Positions 11,446 to 21,919 of a DNA stretch of 64,000 nt are shown here, in pieces (the first letter of the stretch is position 1; each line of letters begins with the position of its first letter). The notes below the pieces were generated by a model. That model searched no databases. It was not told where the DNA came from and saw only the letters and a list, made by a program, of their open reading frames with translations. The DNA is from Acanthosepion lycidas (lineage: Eukaryota; Mollusca; Cephalopoda; Sepiida; Sepiidae). The position numbers and the translations under genes are program-made. The stretch spans positions 88,222,555 to 88,286,554 of the forward strand of contig OZ010581.1 of NCBI GenBank assembly GCA_963932145.1, in the 5' to 3' direction.

Positions 11446-14400
11446 AGAAAAATTCTGAAATCCAAGAAAAGTAATCTTTGCATTAGATGAAAACGAACTT
11501 AAATTCTGAATAAACTACATGGGAAAATACTGATTATCAAAAAGCAAATCAGTAACAGCATCCATACTATTATTAAAATTGTCCCAGCTTGGCAGAAGAC
11601 TATAAGTATAAGACAACCGCTAAAAATCGAAGAGACTACATTAGGAATAATGTCCGAAATTGTTTAATAATATTATTGGGAGTCTGATAACTCTGCTTTA
11701 TATCACCTTCCATAAGTAAGTAAATATATTTTATAAGATTTGAATGTTAGCACGCTTCCATATAAACCACTTGTATTGGAATTATTAGAAACTCTTCACT
11801 AGAATCTATTTGCAATAGCGTCATTCTGAAATACGATTTCTTATAACTACGACAACCAAATCGCTGATCGCAATATTCATTTACTCAATCATTGTCAAAT
11901 TTCAGATTAAACTGGGTATCACTCATCTAAAATTATTCTACCCAAGAGTTCAACAACAAAAATCCCATCGCAAATGGCATGCGAAAGTACCTCATGAGAA
12001 AAAAATACAACAAACTATTATATTTTCTTTTTGTTGTTCAGGAAAAGCGAATATTTTATTTTGATAATGCAAATTTTCGCAAAGTGAACAACAGAGTAGG
12101 GATTTGTCAGAGGATGTCTGAGTAATGCCACTGATTTCTTTCCTTGCCTAATTAAAATCTCACATTTGATCGATTACCCGTCACATGACTGCAGGTCACG
12201 TGATTTGCTTAATTAAATCGCTGTTTCAAAAAGTTGGTCAACACGAGAAATTAAAAAAATAAAACTTAACGATGTTTAAGCTTGCAAAATTTTTTACCCC
12301 CCAAATCTAAATAGGTTATTCATGAAGTCACCAATCATTTAAATGGAACGTTAATTTGAAAGAGAAAAACACTGGATTCGAGAGTGAAAACCAAAAAAAA
12401 TAATATAACCTTAAAAATAAGGTGATAAATAATTCTGTTGCTTCATAAAATGTGGTTACACTGTCCCAAAATTAGAATCAGGTTGTTGTACAAACTGTGT
12501 AAACAAGTTTGCTTTTTATTTTTTATTTTTTAGCAACAAGTATATTTACCAAGTTAAACTTAGTATGATAAAGACCAAATAAATGTAAAATCTTCTTGCT
12601 GCAAGCATGGAAGTTTTGCTTGCGATAATATAAAAATTTCATATTGTTATGAAATATGTTTAACATCATTATGACTAAATTAGATTTCTATTGACATGGT
12701 TTCATTAACGTACATTAGTTGCTTGTTTTTTTTTTCATTTGATGCTGAATAAAATTTCTAATATCGTGTTCGATTTTTTTGGCACCTCGATAGTAAAATT
12801 TGTGGCGGACTGGACTTAGTATAAATAAATATATATTAAATTAAGAATATATATAAAGGCAATTCACTGAAAAATATAGCATTCATAAAGTAAACCTTAT
12901 TGATCGGTTTATATTTTCCATATTCCTAATTCCGTTCCTCACTAGGTTTTATACACATACCAATATTTTAATGTTTGTCAAGAAATAAAAGAATATTTAT
13001 TGCTTTCATGATCTTTAATAAAAAAAATTCTCATTGGAAAGAGTTAATGGATTATCGTTAGGAATATTTTTATCTGTGGGTTAGGTGACATTAATAAATA
13101 ATCAAATAAATTATAATTTATGGTGGTCTGGAATACATAAAGATATGTAAATATATAATACGTATTAACGCAATGATTTCAAGTCGATATTAGAAAAGTC
13201 ACGATATACCGAAAAAGTGATTCCATTCTGATTGCTCATCTAGTTTGTTTCACTCATAATATTCTACAATATATTTGTTTCGAATTTGTCCAACCGTCAT
13301 TTTTCAGAGAAACTTAATTTTTGTAGCACTTCAGTGGACATTGTTAATGTCAAGATATGATAACCGTTGACTTGTTTTGATTTTAATCATGTTGAATTCT
13401 ATTTTTATAACTTTTTGATAATATTCAGCCGAGAATTGGTTCCATCTGGTTAATGAGTTTAGTTCATAACTGATATTTGATGCAACAGTTTTGATGCATT
13501 TTTCCAATACACATTTGGGCCTGATCTTTACGCATCCGTTCGTTCCATTCGGGAATTGACCGATGTTCGGATAGCTAAGTGGAATTAGCTTCAGATTATA
13601 TATCTACAGAAGAATATAAAATATATTATTTTTCGTGCCAGTATTTGATGGATTTTTGAAATCGTCTCCATTTGTGTATCACTTTGGGTCCGTACTGATT
13701 TGATAATTTCTCTCAGAGTTATGTAATCTGATTTAGTGGAAGAAACAAGCGTGCGATACAAAATATAAAATTAACCGATTCGAAATATTGCCTAAGCATG
13801 GGAACTGGAATGTGATCACTCTACTTTTGTGAATTGAATAACGTGTTCGTATGAAAATTCTTACAGCGTAGAAATGAAGGTTATTGAGTACGATCTGTTG
13901 CAATTTGGTGGATACGATGCCCCCAAAATTTGTCTGTCTCATAAGTAAGATTAATATATTGCCCAGGAATGCATATATTTTCCAAATTTCAAATATTCCG
14001 ACAGAAAAAGTAAACTTTAAAAAGGTGAAGACTGGAGTATATCGCATCGCATCATTTGGCTTAATCTAGAATTTACCTCCTTCAGTTTAGTTTGTATTCC
14101 AAACCTACCTGTCAAGCTTGATATTTTTTCGGGTTCCAGTAAATCTAGGCGTATCACAATTTGAATATTTCAAAACATAATGCATCCCACTTTCCCCGCT
14201 GATTGTGAACGTTTTCTTTAATGGGAAATTTACATGGTCAGCATTCTAAGACCAGCAAATTTGAACCTGGCTCGTTTTGATAACAAGACGTCTCGTCACT
14301 ATCAATGATGAGACCTTGGAATTCCTCACGTTCAAACGCTTAGGTGAACGTCAGAATATGGCAGAATTACATTCCGTATACTTTTAATACTTGTGTCAGC

Positions 14401-14490
14401 ATCCGTTGGCACCACCTTGCACAAATTATACGGTATCACAATTCCAACACTATTTCCTACCATTGAAGCTGAAATTCAGTTCCTTACATA
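11446..14490. other. No recognised feature
   Basis: AT-rich anonymous DNA. Overlapping open frames on both strands at 13.73-14.07 kb have no recognisable motif. A CACGTG palindrome near 12.2 kb is isolated. Confidence 0.5.
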
Positions 14491-14633
14491 GTTCACTATC
14501 CGTAAGCATTCGCATTAAGGATTTCATCTTGTTCTTTCCTGGGTGAAAATCCTTGAGGATTCTCCTTTGTAGCGTTTTCGGGGTTAATACTCTTTCATTA
14601 TATTGCAGAACATTATTTCATAACAAAAAATGT

Positions 14634-14882
14634 CTAATATATGCTTATCTTTTCCTGCATTTTTGTTTTCGTTTCCTTTATAAATTCGTCACTCACTGCT
14701 TCGTTTCTTATTTCCTGTAATGTGACGGGGAGGTTTCGAATTGTACTACATAATGATGTTCTAATATCTTCCTCATATCGTAGAGCTGCAATTACGGAAT
14801 CTTCTAACGGCTCCGTTTTCTTTGGTATTAGTCCCGAAAGACCGTCTGCATGCCCGATTTTGTTTGATGGAAGATACTCCAA
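14634..14882 (-). pseudogene. pol: Gypsy-1 pol connection region after RNase H
   Basis: The translation begins MEYLPSNKIGHADGLSGLIP, matching the conserved end of Gypsy RNase H/connection ('IEYLPxxxxxxADxLSR'), with the Arg of LSR replaced by Gly. It continues as a hydrophilic linker toward the integrase. Gypsy-2 has the equivalent 'GHADGL.SLIPKNTEP'. The frame ends at a stop within the linker; the out-of-frame continuation to about 14,510 shows TPKTLQRRILKDFHPGK, where the H2C2 integrase domain would begin. Confidence 0.85.
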
Positions 14883-14928
14883 TTTGAAATTATAATTTAA
14901 TAAAATCGTCCCCCATCTTAGTAATCTA

Positions 14929-15433
14929 TTAGCAGTGTAGATAGGTAGACCTTTCTTTGATCCAAATATTGTTAGTAACGGCTAGTGGTCCGTCTGCAAA
15001 GTGAAAAAAATCTACCGTAAACATATCTGTGGAATCTTGTAATCGCAAAAATAATCCCCAGCGCTTCTTTTTCGATTTGCGAGTAATTTTCTTAGGCTGG
15101 TAGTAACGTTCTTGGCGCATGCTCGATGGGTTTTAGTGTCTCATCTGGCATTTTATGAAGTATACATGCCCCAACACCATAAGCACTCGCGTCACTCGCG
15201 ACTATTATTTCCAATTTTGGATCATAATGCGCTAAAAATAAATCTGCTGTTAGAGTCTTAATGATTTTGTCGAAGGTTTTCTGACATTCATATGACCATT
15301 CCCAAACTTTCTCCTTCTTCAACAGTTCGTTTAGGGGTGCGCGTAATTTGTCCATGTTAGGAATAAATTCTTGATAATAATTTACTAAGCCCATACAGCT
15401 TTGTAACTCGGCTAAATTTTTTGGAGCCGGCAT
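14929..15433 (-). pseudogene. pol: Gypsy-1 RNase H domain (frameshifted)
   Basis: The first part (15092-15433) runs from a linker block (KNLAELQSCMGLVNYYQEF, the 'LRSFLGLVNYYRRF' motif after RT) to IIVASDASAYGVGACILH, the RNase H core with its catalytic Asp. A frameshift near 15,100 moves the next block (KNYSQIEKEALGIIF, with the catalytic Glu) into another frame. Downstream come a 'FADGPLAVTNNIWIKER'-like segment, where functional elements read 'TDHKPLL', and an LLRWG segment. The domain degrades the RNA strand of the RNA-DNA hybrid during cytoplasmic reverse transcription. Inactive because of the frame breaks. Confidence 0.9.
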
Positions 15434-15436
15434 TTT

Positions 15437-15856
15437 TTATATTGTCGTGGTTCTTTCTGGGCCTGGTCTTCTTTTTTCATCGTTAATAATATGGCCCAGA
15501 TATTTTATCTCTTTCATAAAGAAGTAACATTTATTTTCCTTTACCGTAAAACCGTAATTTTGTATCTGCTCGAGAAAAATCTCTTGAACGTTTTCCCAGT
15601 GTTGTTCAATATTTTTGCTATTTATCAGGATGTCATCAAGGTATGTGATCGTGAAATCCAGTCCGCCTAGCATAGTGTCCATTATTTGCTGAAATATCGC
15701 TGGCGCGACCTTGATCCCGAATGGTAATCTCTGGAACTTATACAATTCTTTATGTGTTTTTATGCACACCAACCTCGAGCTTTCCTCATCTACTGGTACT
15801 TGAAGGTATGCTTCGCTCAAGTCTATCTTTGAGAAAATGTCAATCTGATCTGACAT
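15437..15856 (-). pseudogene. pol: Gypsy-1 reverse transcriptase core
   Basis: 139 open codons begin inside the RT at IFSKIDLSEAYLQVPV, containing the first catalytic Asp. They include the conserved FQRLPFGIKVAPAIFQQIMD block and the YLDDIL catalytic pair (ITYLDDILI), then the thumb region (KNKCYFF-like; KYLGHIIN). This is typical Ty3/Gypsy RT. The fingers N-terminal to KIDL are missing, apparently deleted together with protease. The ORF ends at a frameshift just before the linker to RNase H. RT would convert element RNA to DNA in the cytoplasmic particle. The catalytic residues survive, so the domain decayed late or slowly, but the element is dead. Confidence 0.95.
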
Positions 15857-15944
15857 TTCTACTTGTACTTATTTCTGTATATTTATCCCGTTCGCTTGGT
15901 CAGTTCTAGTGACTCCTACTCGGCTTTTGTTTTCTTTCTTTGTT

Positions 15945-16632
15945 CTACAGTGCGAACTTTTTTGTCCCACTTGTCAGACAAGTCGTATAGCTATATGGAC
16001 AATTTTTGTACCAATGTAAAGTCCCACAGCGATAGCATGGACTGGGTGGGGGTTTCTTCTGAGGTTTCATTTGACTTTTTGTGGTAAAATAATTGGTTTG
16101 GTTTGTTTTTGAGGAGGGAGAAAAACGTGTTTTTCGTTGTACTTTTCGTATGTGAGCGATGCCAGTCTCTTCGATATCTTTCGAGTCCTTTTTTACGTTT
16201 ATACATCTCTGACAGTCCTCAGCCAATTTTTGTAGCATCACTTTTGATTCACTTTCCAGTTTTGTTAGAATTCTCGGTCTGATCTCCGCATTTTAGTTGA
16301 AACCAGACCTTGGACGAATATCAAACTTTTAAAATTGTCAGGGCTAAGTTCATATAACTTAAAGTCATCTCAGTATTTGTTTACTACGGAAGCGAATGTT
16401 ATATAGTCTTCGCTATCCTTTTTTGTTAAATTTAAACATTTTCACCTTTTGTGGAATAGTGAAGTGTTCAAACTAAATAATTCCGTTAAAAGTTTCATGG
16501 CATCCCTGAAAGTCAACACATTCGTTTTCCTCGGTAGGATGTAGTCTACGAATTTAGTGTATTCGCTTGACCCTAGTTTCCTCAGATCAAAAATTAAGTT
16601 TTTTTTAAATTTTTTTTTATTTCCTCCGCGTA
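15945..16632 (-). pseudogene. gag: Gypsy-1 gag core and zinc knuckle
   Basis: From about 16,632 downward the minus strand encodes FDLRKLGSSEYTKFVDYILP, a hydrophilic helical capsid-like stretch. It continues in another frame through RDAMKLLTELFSLNTSLFHK and a KKDSEDYITFASVVNKY-like segment to a spacer. A zinc knuckle follows, CYRCGTLHWYKNC, of the form C-x2-C-x4-H-x4-C (plus positions about 15,996-16,040). Gag builds the virus-like particle, and the knuckle binds element RNA. Stops and frameshifts occur at several points. Directly after the knuckle the sequence passes to RT without protease. Confidence 0.8.
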
Positions 16633-16825
16633 GAATTCGTTTCTTCAATATCCTCGTCGCCACTGTTATTGACCAGGTTAGGACCAAGGAAGAACAACAC
16701 GAACACAAGAGTAGAAATAACGAAGGTATATTACACGAAATAATAATACAAGATGTGGAAGGTGTTAGTATGACTGTCAGTCTCGTTTGGAGTGAACTAC
16801 TATCAGCTCGACACGATTCGTAGTA
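16631..16825 (-). repeat. Gypsy-1 LTR/PBS block, internal copy B
   Basis: About 190 bp nearly identical to 17,398-17,600, offset by 767 bp. It contains atcctcgtcgcca (16,650-16,662), whose complement TGGCGACGAGGAT matches the 3' end of a tRNA-Ser(GCU), and 'tgttat' beside it, as expected at an LTR end. It lies between the gag N-terminal coiled coil and the gag core, so it interrupts gag. Confidence 0.8.
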
Positions 16826-16999
16826 GTTCGAGTTGATTTTCTTCGTTTTTCTGTTGAATTTCTAATTGTTTTTCTTCGAGCCTATTCTGAATTTCTAAAT
16901 GTTTTTTTTTCGAGCCTAGTCTGTCTTTCCTCATTTTTTTTTTTGCTGCTCGAATTGCATTTCCATTATTTCCAATATGGCTGCCTTAAAGTCTTACAT
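16820..16999 (-). pseudogene. gag: Gypsy-1 gag N-terminus, coiled-coil region
   Basis: The minus strand from the Met codon at 16,999-16,997 reads, after an immediate stop, FKAAILEIMEMQFEQQ. After an A-run frameshift it gives EERQTRLEKKHLEIQ followed by repeats of the RLEEKQLEIQQKNEENQLEL kind. This charged helix-forming coiled coil is typical of the N-terminus of some Gypsy Gag proteins. It is separated from the gag core by LTR/PBS copy B. Confidence 0.65.
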
Positions 17000-17212
17000 G
17001 TTTACACCGTAATTTAATAATAACACAAGCTATTTGTTGTCACGAGAAGAGGAGAAAAAAACTCCCTTTTTCCCCTTACTTTTTCTTTTCGCAATATGTA
17101 CTTTGTAGCTATGTGTATTTGTGTAACGATTTTTTCTTTTTTTTCACGGTGTAGACTTCGGGTCTTTGTCGTCTGTTGTTCTGGAACCTTGATACGAAAA
17201 AAAAAAATTCCT

Positions 17213-17430
17213 GCGTAGAATTCTATTCTATTCTGGCTGACAGGTAAAATTCGTGTCTTCGTTACCAATGTTATGGTTAGTGTCCAAAAAATTTTTTTTA
17301 TCTTCGCGTAGAACTTGATTTTTCTCAATATCTCCGTCGCCTCTGTTATAGACGACCGATAGCAAAAAAGTTTTCTTTTTTTTATATACCCTCTGTGTAG
17401 AATTCATTTCTTCAATATCCTCGTCGCCAC
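17213..17430 (-). repeat. Three PBS-like leader repeats next to the Gypsy-1 LTR
   Basis: Complements of an AACAGTGGCGACGAGGATAT-like unit occur at 17,417-17,429 (good match), about 17,330-17,342 (GAGGCGACGGAGAT) and about 17,256-17,269 (ATTGGTAACGAAGA). They are spaced roughly 75-87 bp, each followed by a 'gtagaa(t/c)t' segment and an A/T run. Confidence 0.6.
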
Positions 17431-17608
17431 TGTTATGGTCCAGGTTAGGACCAAGGAAGAACAACACGAACACAAGAGTAGAAATAACGAAGGTATATTA
17501 CACGAAATAATAATACAAGATGTGGAAGGTGTGAGTATGGCCGTCAGTTTGGAGTGAACGTGAACTACTATCGGCTCGACGATTCGACCCTCTCTCATAG
17601 TGTTATGA
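17398..17608 (-). repeat. Gypsy-1 5' LTR/PBS block, copy A
   Basis: It pairs with copy B at 16,631-16,825. On the minus strand the LTR ends ...ataaca, followed by g and the PBS TGGCGACGAGGAT. The outer LTR boundary is uncertain and merges with a CA/TA microsatellite near 17,640. Confidence 0.75.
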
Positions 17609-17642
17609 AGAATTCATTCTGTAGCTATAGGTAAGGACCCAT

Positions 17643-17738
<96 letters not shown>
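17643..17738. repeat. (CA)n-(TA)n compound microsatellite
   Basis: About 31 bp of CA followed by about 60 bp of TA. Confidence 0.98.
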
Positions 17739-17739
<1 letters not shown>

Positions 17740-17741
<2 letters not shown>

Positions 17742-20330
17742 AGAAACTGATAGAGTAAAATCTAAAATCAGTTTAGCAAGTTTGGAAGCTGACTTATCAG
17801 TCGACTGGAAGGACATGGTTATGATATCGAGAAACATTTTGTTCATACGTTTGAACTCAGGAATTTTAATAGCTGCAACGGGCAAGAACAAAACCGGTGA
17901 ATAATAATGATTCTCCTCCATGGAAAATGAATCCGGTTCGCAAACAGGCGGAACTGTTCAAAGTCGGCTCAACTGAAGCAAAAGAAGAAACACCATCGTT
18001 TGCCAGCTTTGATTTTCCGCCTCGTTTCAAGCCAACATGACTAAAAGATCAATGTAATCGAGTCTAACGCTTCAATGTACCGCCATTACACAAATTGCAA
18101 TTTGACTGCCAAGCGGATTTGGCGAACGACAGGATAGAAAAAAGACAAAGAAGTGAACGAAGTTTTATTTTGTGACGCAGTTATTTATGTCTTTCTTTTC
18201 TTCTTGTCTCAAAATAGCGACATTCAACATTGCATCGGTAAAAGACTGGTACAGGGTCTCAAACTCATCGATGCAATAAAGTGTAAGATTCTAATGCTAG
18301 ATTTTGTATGATATACGTCCGGCTGGACTTGTGTGATTCATTTCTGCTTCGACGATAATCTGTCAAACGGCTCAATTGTCTTTATGTTCTCAAGTTTTGT
18401 TGAGAACCTTTTTGGATTAATATGTCTTTTGGCAAAGGTTTGAGTGACCATAAAGCCTACATTTCTTTGCATACGTTCACATGATCTATTGTCTTAATCA
18501 TCTTTGAAGGTGGATAAATTAAATCTAGATCGTCTTGATGTCGAAACATGACAGGTTTTTGTCAAGCCGTAAAAGACTTACTTTCTACTGAGTATTATTC
18601 TGGAAATTATAGCTTAGTCATAAGTAATTTCCATTTTTACATACCAAATGTAATGTGGAATCTATCATCCTAACTCTTAGTTATACGTGGCAGCTAAGAA
18701 TAAATTTGGAGTACATTAATATACCTTAGATCTTGTGCAGCAATTGCAGCATACACAGTGGATTAAAGGAAAAATGACGTTCGTCTCAACACAGGGCCGG
18801 GTACAGCAAAACGAATATAGAAAATCTTTTGTAATTTGTCTGGTCTGTTCCGATCTACCACACCCACCATATTGCATCAACCGATTATTGTCAATGTCCA
18901 TCGCTGCAGAACGCATTGATGGGGAAATTTTCTCTAATGAAAACCAATTTCAAGAGCCTGTGGAGAACATTTAAACATCAATCCCTGTAAAACTTTATTT
19001 AAAATGTTTCGAAGAGCTGCCTGTTGCATACCAACATGCCATTGCAAATATAAAATAGAATAAAATATAACTGTATGATTCCAAAACTAACCTTGTCAAT
19101 AACAAACAAAATGATTTAATATCTATCTGGGAATCTCGATTGCAGACATTCTTGCGTGCTCAGGGTTTGTTCTAATACGGGGTCGGTGCTACTTTTACCC
19201 TGTCTTTTTAATGTACCTTCTGCAATCAAATGCAAATATGTGAAATATTGATTTGCTTGGACACATAACTTGATATTTCATTTTCGGATTCCAATTCATT
19301 GCTGAATTTGATGCATGCTAGACAGTTCTTTAAGAAAACATGATATGTTTTGAGATCATAGTTTCAGAAGCTAAATTTACCATAGGCGAGGTTTTCATTG
19401 TAATTCCGCCCATTCTTAATCCTTTGGCACATACAATTTCATATATAGATGGTAGTCATTTTCTTTGTGTCGATGAATTTAACGATCCATTTGGATGATG
19501 GTTTTTCTCTGTTCTTTGATCATCAACTGAGTTAGAAGCATTTTACTTATATCTCCAATTTTAGAAATTATTGATGTGTATAACCATTTAAGCTGATGTA
19601 CTTGAACGATAATCACTAGAGTTTATGGTGCGATGCTATCTTCTTTTCTCACAGAAGTCTAGCAGAAAATTATTATTATTAGTTTACTATATTACATAAG
19701 TTATTTATATCATAGAAAGTGTAAAACTTAATTTCGAACTGTTCTAATGTTATGTGCATGAATTAAAGGAGGAAAAGAATTAGAAAGAGATAAATATCTC
19801 CTAAATATTAACCGCTGCCATGTGTTTTCGGAAACATATCATATTTCTGAAATACAATATGATATACAGTGATAGTATTGAATTGAAAAGATGCGAAATT
19901 CACAGTTGAGGAGAGATAAAAAAAAAAAACAAAACATACATAATATTAAGTCGTATTTTGTTGTCTCGTTGCACGTCTCGATCAGATGAATGGTATCGAT
20001 TAGCACAAAAAGGAAAATATTTAATTGTATACAGTGGTTTTCTAAGGTGAACAAATTATTAATTAGTGATAGGGCGATTGATTCTTCATTGAGAAATTTG
20101 CCCCTTAGAGAACACACGACTTAAAGCTGTTAGAAAGTAATAAGGAAAATGAATAACCTTGGCATGCAGTTACTACTGTCCCCCTACTAAGTGCATAAAA
20201 AATGTCAGTTCAGAAAATATGCATTGTGATGTTTAACATCATGAGAAGAATCATTTCTCCTGGTAAAAATACATCTAATTTGATTTTCATTAAGAGACAG
20301 TGATAGGCCAACTTTAGAATAAAAGTTCCA
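17740..20330. other. No recognised feature
   Basis: Open frames at 17,745-17,904 (plus), 18,735-18,974 (plus, 79 codons) and 19,839-20,117 (minus) were examined. None shows a recognisable domain. Confidence 0.5.
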
Positions 20331-20339
20331 AGAATATCG

Positions 20340-20475
20340 TGGAAAATAACGTAGCGACGCAACCGACGCTGACTCTTACCGAACACTGACAGGCATTGCT
20401 AAAAGTCCTTTTTAGCGACTAAGACGTTCGCCAGTCGTCCCACGAAGTTAGTGAGCCAGTAGCCGCCAGCCACAT
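20340..20475. other. Locally GC-rich patch, unidentified
   Basis: About 135 bp with many CG dinucleotides (gcgacgcaaccgacgctgac...) in otherwise AT-rich DNA. It could be a transposon scrap or a small conserved element. Confidence 0.3.
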
Positions 20476-20479
20476 ATTC

Positions 20480-21370
20480 AACCATATAAGATATCATGAC
20501 AATGTCAAACTGTATTCATAAAATTTAATGAAAATTACTATTGCGATAAAATAATATTAAATGAGAAATGTATTACTATATTTATATTATTACATTCAGA
20601 ACCTACTTAATTTAAAATGGCTTTAAATGTATCGTCATTTTACTGATTATGTTATATTGAGAAATTACCTAAAATAATTAAATTATTTAATACATGTATA
20701 TTTCTGTCGCGAAATTTAGACAGGTTACTGTACATAAGTGTGCGCATCAATATGTGAAATTTTGTGTTAGTTCTCTTCCACTCATCTGTGTGATTTAATG
20801 CGTGTTTGCATCTTTTCGGGGGACTCTTCCAGTATATAACTATTGATACAGATGGGATTTCTTAGCTAAATAATATTTCGACAATTTAAAAAAAAAAAAT
20901 TTTCCCTAATCATAAAGCAATTTCCGTCAAGGAACAGTCTGCACAATTCATTTTGCCAAAAAAGGATATTAGCATTCTATTAAAAGATATTAAAAGAATC
21001 TCAAAATATAACTCATGTTAAAACATGAGAATATTCCGTAACACAAAAACATTTTTCAATATATATAGAAAATAATGGCACTGAGTCTTCCGGGTTAAGT
21101 TGAAATTTCCTACAATCTAAAAAAAGGTTAAATGCTGTAAAATATTCCTTACATCTTTTTTACGATCAAAGATGCAACGTTAATACATTTATTAAAACTC
21201 TGACACAATAAATATTTTAAATGTTGACAAAAAAGCAAGTATATGAAGTCATTTTATATCTACGCACAAAAAATATCTATGCAGACAATGTCTTTTACGG
21301 ATTATTGTGTATGCCATGATAAAAAAAATAGAATACTCGTTAATGTCCGCAATTTGCAAGATAAGTAAAG
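20480..21370. other. No recognised feature
   Basis: AT-rich anonymous DNA. Confidence 0.5.
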
Positions 21371-21373
21371 TTA

Positions 21374-21452
21374 TTAGGTTGGTGCAAAAATAATGACGTT
21401 TGTGGTGTATTCTTTAATGTCAAAAACCGTCATTATTTTTGCACCAACCTAA
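21374..21452. mobile_element. MADE1-like mariner MITE (79 bp)
   Basis: Exact TA duplication on both sides (21,372-21,373 and 21,453-21,454). The 25-bp terminal inverted repeats are perfect: ttaggttggtgcaaaaataa + tgacg, and the complement. The centre contains ctttaatgtcaaaaaccg. Size, ends and this central motif resemble the primate MADE1 element derived from the Hsmar1 mariner (80 bp, from memory). Non-coding; folds into a long hairpin. Confidence 0.95.
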
Positions 21453-21732
21453 TATATAATTAAGCGTCTACCTACAATGGCTCAATGTCTAGTAGTTCAG
21501 TAAATGTGAATGTAAGTTAAAATTAAAAATGTTTACGTTCATTTCGCAAAAATAAATTTTCGAAAGGTTGATATTCATTCGCTCTACTTATTTTCCCTTT
21601 TCTTACATATATTTCACTTGTCATGAAATATAATGAAAAAAAAATAGAAGTGAGTGAAAAGAAATATTTTTGAAATTATGTTGTGTATACAACGTTGTAC
21701 TTGCTCAGTAATATACGTAACATTCTTTCTTC

Positions 21733-21915
21733 AGTTACGGTCCGCGAGTGGGCGTGTAGATTTGGGGATTTCCCCGAATCTAGATTCTACATTCTCGCAA
21801 GGATTTTGGAGACTCCATTCTAGTCTCTTCACGGGTGGATATCTGGAATCCGGTTTGCCCACGTGTGTACCTTCAAAACGAAAAGCCGTCCACGCGTTTA
21901 TATGTTGCCGTTAGC
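21733..21915. other. Unidentified protein-like open stretch
   Basis: A more GC-balanced segment open on both strands. The plus strand reads on from a good acceptor-like sequence (ttctttcttcag) into LRSASGRVDLGISPNLDSTF. The minus strand reads FEGTHVGKPDSRYPPVKRLE and beyond without stop. No family was recognised. It could be an exon, a transposon scrap or chance. Confidence 0.25.
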
Positions 21916-21919
21916 TACT

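Larger units (their letters stand above)
14500..17608 (-). mobile_element. Gypsy-1: Ty3/Gypsy LTR retrotransposon, truncated and rearranged
   Basis: Element order on the minus strand, from high to low coordinate: LTR-like sequence with a primer-binding site (17.4-17.6 kb), PBS-like leader repeats, gag N-terminus (about 17.0-16.82 kb), a second LTR/PBS block, gag core and zinc knuckle (16.63-15.95 kb), RT (15.86-15.44 kb), RNase H (15.43-14.93 kb) and the connection domain (14.88-14.63 kb). Coding similarity ends near 14,510 with RILKDFHPGK, at the start of the integrase zinc-binding region. No 3' LTR was seen. Protease and the N-terminal part of RT are missing between the zinc knuckle and RT, so an internal deletion has joined them. 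Related to Gypsy-2 at 24-28 kb by RNase H/connection sequence, but with a different LTR. Confidence 0.9.

Noticed and set aside
12190..12205. CACGTG E-box near 12.2 kb as a promoter element
   Set aside because: An isolated 6-bp palindrome expected by chance in 64 kb, with no gene nearby.
13733..14047. 104-codon minus-strand ORF
   Set aside because: Aromatic/Ile-rich composition expected of AT-rich DNA; overlapping plus frame also open; no family resemblance.
15721..16087. Plus-strand open frames opposite Gypsy-1
   Set aside because: They are shadows of the minus-strand RT and gag, which carry the recognisable motifs.
18735..18974. 79-codon plus-strand ORF
   Set aside because: No motif; the opposite strand is equally open over most of it, and the flanks show no exon or transposon signature.
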